A stretch of DNA of 64,000 bases from Sternotherus odoratus. Taxonomy: Eukaryota > Chordata > Testudines > Kinosternidae. Under the pieces are notes generated by a model, which worked only from the letters and a program-made list of their open reading frames with translations, did not search any database and was not told the origin of the DNA. Positions 60,099-64,000 of the stretch are shown here, in pieces. The translations under genes and the position numbers were made by a program. Within the stretch, counting starts at the first letter, position 1. Each line of letters begins with the position of its first letter. The stretch lies in assembly GCA_032164245.1 (NCBI GenBank), contig JAVMKO010000003.1, positions 34,471,390-34,535,389 on the forward strand, given 5' to 3'.

Positions 60099-60814
60099 CA
60101 AGTCCTGAGCCACTGCAGGGCTGGGATGCTCCGAGCCTGGCGAGCCTGGCTGCGGGCTGGCCGGTCCAAGGGGGAGGCAAACCAAGCAGAGACCCGGGCA
60201 GAGAGGCATCGAGAGGAGCAGGGAGGCAAAAGAGAGGAGGCAGCGGGAGGAGAGCGATCCAGCGAGTGTGAGAAAGAGGAGGAGGAGGAGAGAGGGAGGG
60301 ATCGAGAGCGCAGCAGACGGGCTGCTAGCGACACAAGGAGCTGCCGCTCCTGCTGCTGGACTCAACCATCACTTCCCACAGAGAGGGGAAGGAGACGCCG
60401 CCAGCGCGCACCTACCCAAGTGGGCAGCCGCCCGGCTGCAACGTGCGCGCACCCCCCCTCCCCCTCGCCCGCCAGCCTCGCGGCTCAAGAACCAGGCGCC
60501 TTGGCCACAGCGTCGGGGTCACTCGGTCTCAGGCGCCCACCCGCGGAGGGGACGGCGGGGCGAGGCAACGTGAGCTACGCGTGAAGAGTCCCGCGAAGGC
60601 TGAGACTCCCTCCCTACCCCCTGTTGGCTCCCACTGGCTGGCAGTGCCCCAGGCCTTCACTGCGCGCAATTAGCTCGCGCCCAGGCCAAGAACAATGCCC
60701 CGTGTTGCGCAACACTTGGTTACGAAATGCACCACCCTACGTGAATGAGGTCCTGCTCCTCGATCAATATTCTCAGGTGCCTCTTCCACGCTCCCTTGCT
60801 AGGGCGCCTCGGCG

Positions 60815-60821
60815 ATTTATA
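60815..60821 (-). promoter_or_regulatory. TATA-like motif upstream of CSMD1
   Basis: The minus strand reads TATAAAT here, at the upstream edge of the CpG island and about 930 bases before the start codon. If used, it would place a start site near 60785 and give a long leader. CpG-island promoters of large neural genes often lack a TATA box, so this could be a chance match. Confidence 0.25.
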
Positions 60822-60830
60822 ACCGCTATG

Positions 60831-62424
60831 GAGAGTTTCCAAAGCTGGGGAGGGGGAAGGAGGGAATCCCCGATAGCCCTAGCCCCAAGCTAGCTTTGGA
60901 AGAGGAAGGATTTCTGAGCTGGTGTGTGCTCCAATAGTGCATTCCAAATTCTTCAATCACATCACATCGATCCTCTTCGGGGGACTAAAAGAGCCGAAGT
61001 CTCCTTGAGAAAGGGCGCCCTGTCTTTGCACAGCTATTCCTAATGACTCGTGCCACCAAGAAGGATTCTTGACATTAAAAAACGTTTCTAAAATCCAGAC
61101 ATGCCAGTCTAGTACTCAGAAAGGTCTTCCCTTAGCCATGACCCTGAAAGAAAAGGAGGCTGTTCAGAGAAACTGATGAAAATAAAACTTTCCCGTATTA
61201 TATACTGTAGTGTTACCAAGGTTAGAATATAACCTTTTCCCCCATTCCTCACCCCACCTCTGCACCGTCTCTTTTTACAATTACGAAAATATCTTTAAAA
61301 ATAAGAGAGCCCCAAGTCTTGGTTGAGATTACATAGGAATTAAAACACGATGGCCACTACTACTACACCTTGTGCTTACCTACATAATTAATGTTGACGT
61401 TACCTATATCAGTAATTAAAATATTATAAAGGATCATAGGAAAGAAACGACACACGTGGAAAGAGGTAGTTTCAAGGTTGTAATTATTCACTTATGATGA
61501 GTTTCTTTCTTGGTAAAATATGCAACGTTTTCTCATTGTGAGTTGCGGTAAGGTGGCGAATGGGTATTGAACGGGGGAGGCTGACTTTGTAATAAGCTTG
61601 TATTTATGTATTAATCTTGTTGCGTTTCTCGCCCAAAAATTCTCAGGGCAATGAAAATCTGCAGGAAAAGACGTGACATTACTGCCATCTCGTGGTGAGT
61701 ATTTCTTGTGATAGCTTCATATTTTTTCGATGTTTCCCCACCTATTCCTGAATTCTGCTACAAGAATGACTGCAGTCCTAGGAAGCATAGGCGAAGAACT
61801 GAACACTTAATAATAAAGAGATAGGCTGGTTCGTGTTTGAAATTCACCTCTAAGATGAATTTTTGTGTTCATGTCAATAAGAAGATTCTAAAAGTGGCTA
61901 GTGAATCAGGCAACATGTAGGCAGGTACTGTGAGGACTTCCCCACACAGACTTCCTCTACTAATGCACTTCACTACTGACATATTCAATTCAGCTGCCCA
62001 CCATCGTATTTATCCTGCAGATTACTCATTGTGATGGACTGCGCCAAATTCTTAAGTCAATGTGTATAGAAATGTTCACCAAGCTTTAAACTTGCTGGTT
62101 CCCAACCCCCACTGGTTCTGATTTCCTAATAAAAGAAGTTTCTTCTAGAAATCCATTGCACTTTTTGCCCTCGATTTTGATCTAATCCCTTTTCAGTGAT
62201 GGGTAGATCAAAGCACATGATGAAAATGTCCTTGCAGGATAGCAGGGTCCACACCCACACTCAGGGCAGGGCAGGGTAGTGCCAGGTAGATTTACACCCA
62301 AACGTGTGATGCACTACAGTTCCTATAGACATGCCGTTATAATCAAACATTAAGTGGTACTGAGAATCTTATTTAAATCAGCAAAAGTAAGGTACATTTA
62401 AGGGAACTGTATAATTGATTAAAT
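60831..62424. other. CSMD1 upstream flank
   Basis: The sequence returns to AT-rich beyond the CpG island. No repeat was recognised between 60831 and 62424 apart from the CTCF-like motif noted separately. No divergent gene was seen. Confidence 0.35.
61683..61695 (-). promoter_or_regulatory. CTCF-like motif upstream of CSMD1
   Basis: The minus strand reads CCACGAGATGGCA, one mismatch from the common CTCF core CCASYAGRKGGCR (G instead of C/T at the fifth position). It lies in unique-looking sequence about 850 bases beyond the CpG island edge. This is a motif match by eye only; occupancy is unknown. Confidence 0.3.
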
Positions 62425-62700
62425 CAGCAGTTCTCAAACTATAGGTCTGGAGCTCAAAGTAGCCCATGACCCCATATTAAGGCTGACAGACTTGCTGGGG
62501 CCAAAGCTGAAGCCCAAGCACTGCCGCCCAGGACCAAAGCCTGAGGGCTTTAGTCCTGGGTGTTGGGACTTAGATTGCAGGCCCCTACCTAAGACTGAAG
62601 CCACTGGGCTTTGGCTTTGGCCTCCCCACACCTGGAGCTCAGACTGGTTCAGGCTTTGGTCCCACACCCCCACCCCCACCCCCACCCCAGGGTCATGTAG
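62425..62700. repeat. One-ended hAT-like repeat with CCCCCA tract
   Basis: It begins CAGCAGTTCTCAAACT, a hAT-type terminus, and runs into GGGCTTTGGCTTTGGCC-type internal repeats and a (CCCCCA)n tract at about 62661-62689. No matching right end was found, so it is probably truncated. Confidence 0.45.
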
Positions 62701-62749
62701 TATTTTTTATTGTCGAAAGGGGACTGAAGTCATCAGATCATGGTTTAAA

Positions 62750-64000
62750 GACTTCAAGGTATAGAGACTTCTCCAGCATGTGACCCATACCCCACATTGC
62801 AGAGAAAGGCAAAAAAAAAAAAAAACAACCCCAGGGCCTCTGCCAATCTGCCCTGGAGCATGTGGGCAAGACTCACCAGCCAGACACACAGGAAAGAATT
62901 ATTTGTAGTAATTCAGATCCCACCCCATCTAACATCCCATCACAGGCCATTGGGTATATTTACCAGTAATAGTCAAAGATCAATTAATTGCCAAAATTAG
63001 GCTATCTCATCGTATTACCTCCTCCATAAACTTATCAAGTTTAGTCTTGAAGCCAGATATGTCTTTTGCTCTCACACCTCCCCTTGGAAGGATGTTCTCT
63101 GATATATTTATAGAGAGCAATCATATCTCCCTCTGCCTTCTTTTGGTTAGGCTAAACAAGCCAAGCTCTTTCAGTCTCCTTTCATAAGACAGGTTTTCCA
63201 TTCCTCAGTTCAGCCTAGTAGCCCTTCTCTGTACCTGTTCCAGTTTGAAGTCAACTTCTTAAACATGGGAGACCAGAAATGCACATAGTATTCCAGATGA
63301 GGTCTCACCAGTGCCTTGTATAATGGAACTAACACCTTCTTATCTCTACTGGAAAAACCTGGCCTGATGCATCCCAAGATCACATTAGCTTTTTTCACAT
63401 TGGCAGCTCATAGTCATTCTGTGGTAAACCAATACTCCAAGGTCCTTCTCCTCCTCCGTTACTTACAATTGATGCATCCCCATCTTATAACTAAAATTCT
63501 TGTTATTAATCCCTAAATACAAGGCCTTGCACTTTTCACTATTAAATTTCATCCTTCTACTATTAGTTACGTTTACAAGGTCATCCAGATCGTCCTGTGT
63601 GATATCCTGGTCCTTCCCAGTATTGGCAATACCGCCCAGCTTTGTGTCATCCACAAAATTTATTAGCACACTCCCACTTTTTGTGTGGAGGCAGTAATAA
63701 AAAGATTAAATAAGATTGGTCCCCAAACCAATCCTTGGGGAACTCCACTGGTAAGTTCTCTCTAGCCTAACAGTTCACCTTTCAGTCCTTATCCACCTTT
63801 CAATTTTCATATTGATCCCCATCTTTTCCAATTTAACTAATAATTCCCCACGTGTAAGCATATCAAATGCCTTACTGAAATCAAGGTAAATTATATCCAC
63901 TGTGTTTCCTTTGTCTAAAAAAACTGTTACCTTCTCAAAGAAGGAGATCAGGTTAGTTTGGTACGATCTACCTTTTGTAAAACATGTTGCATTTTGTCCC
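62750..64000 (-). mobile_element. CR1 LINE, 3' part, continues past the window end
   Basis: On the minus strand it carries CR1 reverse-transcriptase C-terminal wording: LINFVDDTKLGGIANTGKD near 63660 (the FADDT-type catalytic box as FVDDT), KFNSEKCKALYLGINNKN near 63530, then [19 protein letters not shown] and [18 protein letters not shown] near 63290-63398. The 3' region extends to about 62750 with an A-rich run at 62812-62825. It is better preserved than the other CR1 copies. Confidence 0.85.

Larger units (their letters stand above)
57680..60830. other. CpG island spanning CSMD1 exon 1
   Basis: CpG dinucleotides and G+C rise sharply near 57680, stay high through exon 1 and fall to AT-rich sequence near 60900. 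About 2.1 kb of the island is in intron 1 and about 1 kb is upstream. It includes a 15-base C tract near 59307-59321. Long overlapping open frames on both strands here are the expected result of few stop codons in GC-rich DNA and are not annotated as genes. Edges are estimated by eye. Confidence 0.8.
59884..60830 (-). promoter_or_regulatory. CSMD1: Putative CSMD1 5' leader and CpG-island promoter
   Basis: This is the CpG-dense sequence directly upstream of the CSMD1 start. About 60190-60300 is strongly purine-rich on the plus strand, so it is pyrimidine-rich in the direction of transcription, as often seen around dispersed CpG-island start sites. Short GC-box-like CCGCCC and GGGGCG words lie near 60429 and 60553. 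The transcription start cannot be fixed by eye, so the border between leader and promoter is unknown. Confidence 0.55.

Noticed and set aside
60126..60584. 152-codon plus-strand frame upstream of CSMD1, possible divergent gene
   Set aside because: The Glu/Arg-rich translation comes from purine-rich promoter DNA. No splice or domain evidence.

Overview
This is vertebrate nuclear DNA, most likely from a turtle. Three things point that way. It carries many CR1 LINE fragments whose 3' ends finish in an ATTCTATG-like motif. It carries a tRNA-derived SINE with a CR1-like tail. It also carries many short inverted-repeat elements and Penelope-like 3' ends of the kind common in turtle and crocodilian genomes. 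The species call is my inference from remembered repeat families, because no search could be run.

The only host gene I can support is the start of CSMD1 on the minus strand. Positions 59817-59883 encode a signal peptide that starts MTAWRKF and ends GLLTAAQG. It is followed by a consensus splice donor and lies inside a CpG island of about 3 kb (about 57680-60830). On this reading everything from 59816 down to 1 is the first part of a very long intron 1, 59884 to about 60830 is leader plus promoter, and 60831-64000 is upstream flank. No second exon is visible, and the other long open frames are products of GC-rich sequence or of repeats.

The rest is transposon history. CR1 LINE pieces lie at 1040-1790, 9455-10505, 19269-20190, 25370-26131, 28042-28108, 38190-39190 and 62750-64000. 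Two solo-LTR-like units lie at 4482-5354 and 21912-23102; the second has TG...CA ends and a perfect 4-bp TATG target duplication. A Penelope-like element with a nearly intact GIY-YIG endonuclease frame occupies about 43435-44335. Further Penelope-type 3' ends lie at 41750-41990, at 12881-13145 (as a 126-bp inverted pair) and at 15301-15382, and three of them keep recognisable but damaged hammerhead-ribozyme architecture. DNA transposons include hAT-type units with 8-bp duplications (42588-43426, 45360-45731, 34298-34685), pogo/Tigger-like units (28676-29222, 33485-33822), a MITE nested in a MITE (8900-9382) and several others. Ancient MIR-type SINEs lie at 13445, 16135, 25075, 37875 and 46745.

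Two themes deserve a second look. First, hammerhead-like cores recur at the Penelope ends in different states of decay. Second, unrelated DNA-transposon families (hAT at 42.6 kb, Tigger-like at 28.7 and 33.5 kb) each carry a GC- and CpG-rich tandem-repeat cargo between their terminal repeats, which places artificial CpG-dense islands inside an otherwise AT-rich intron.
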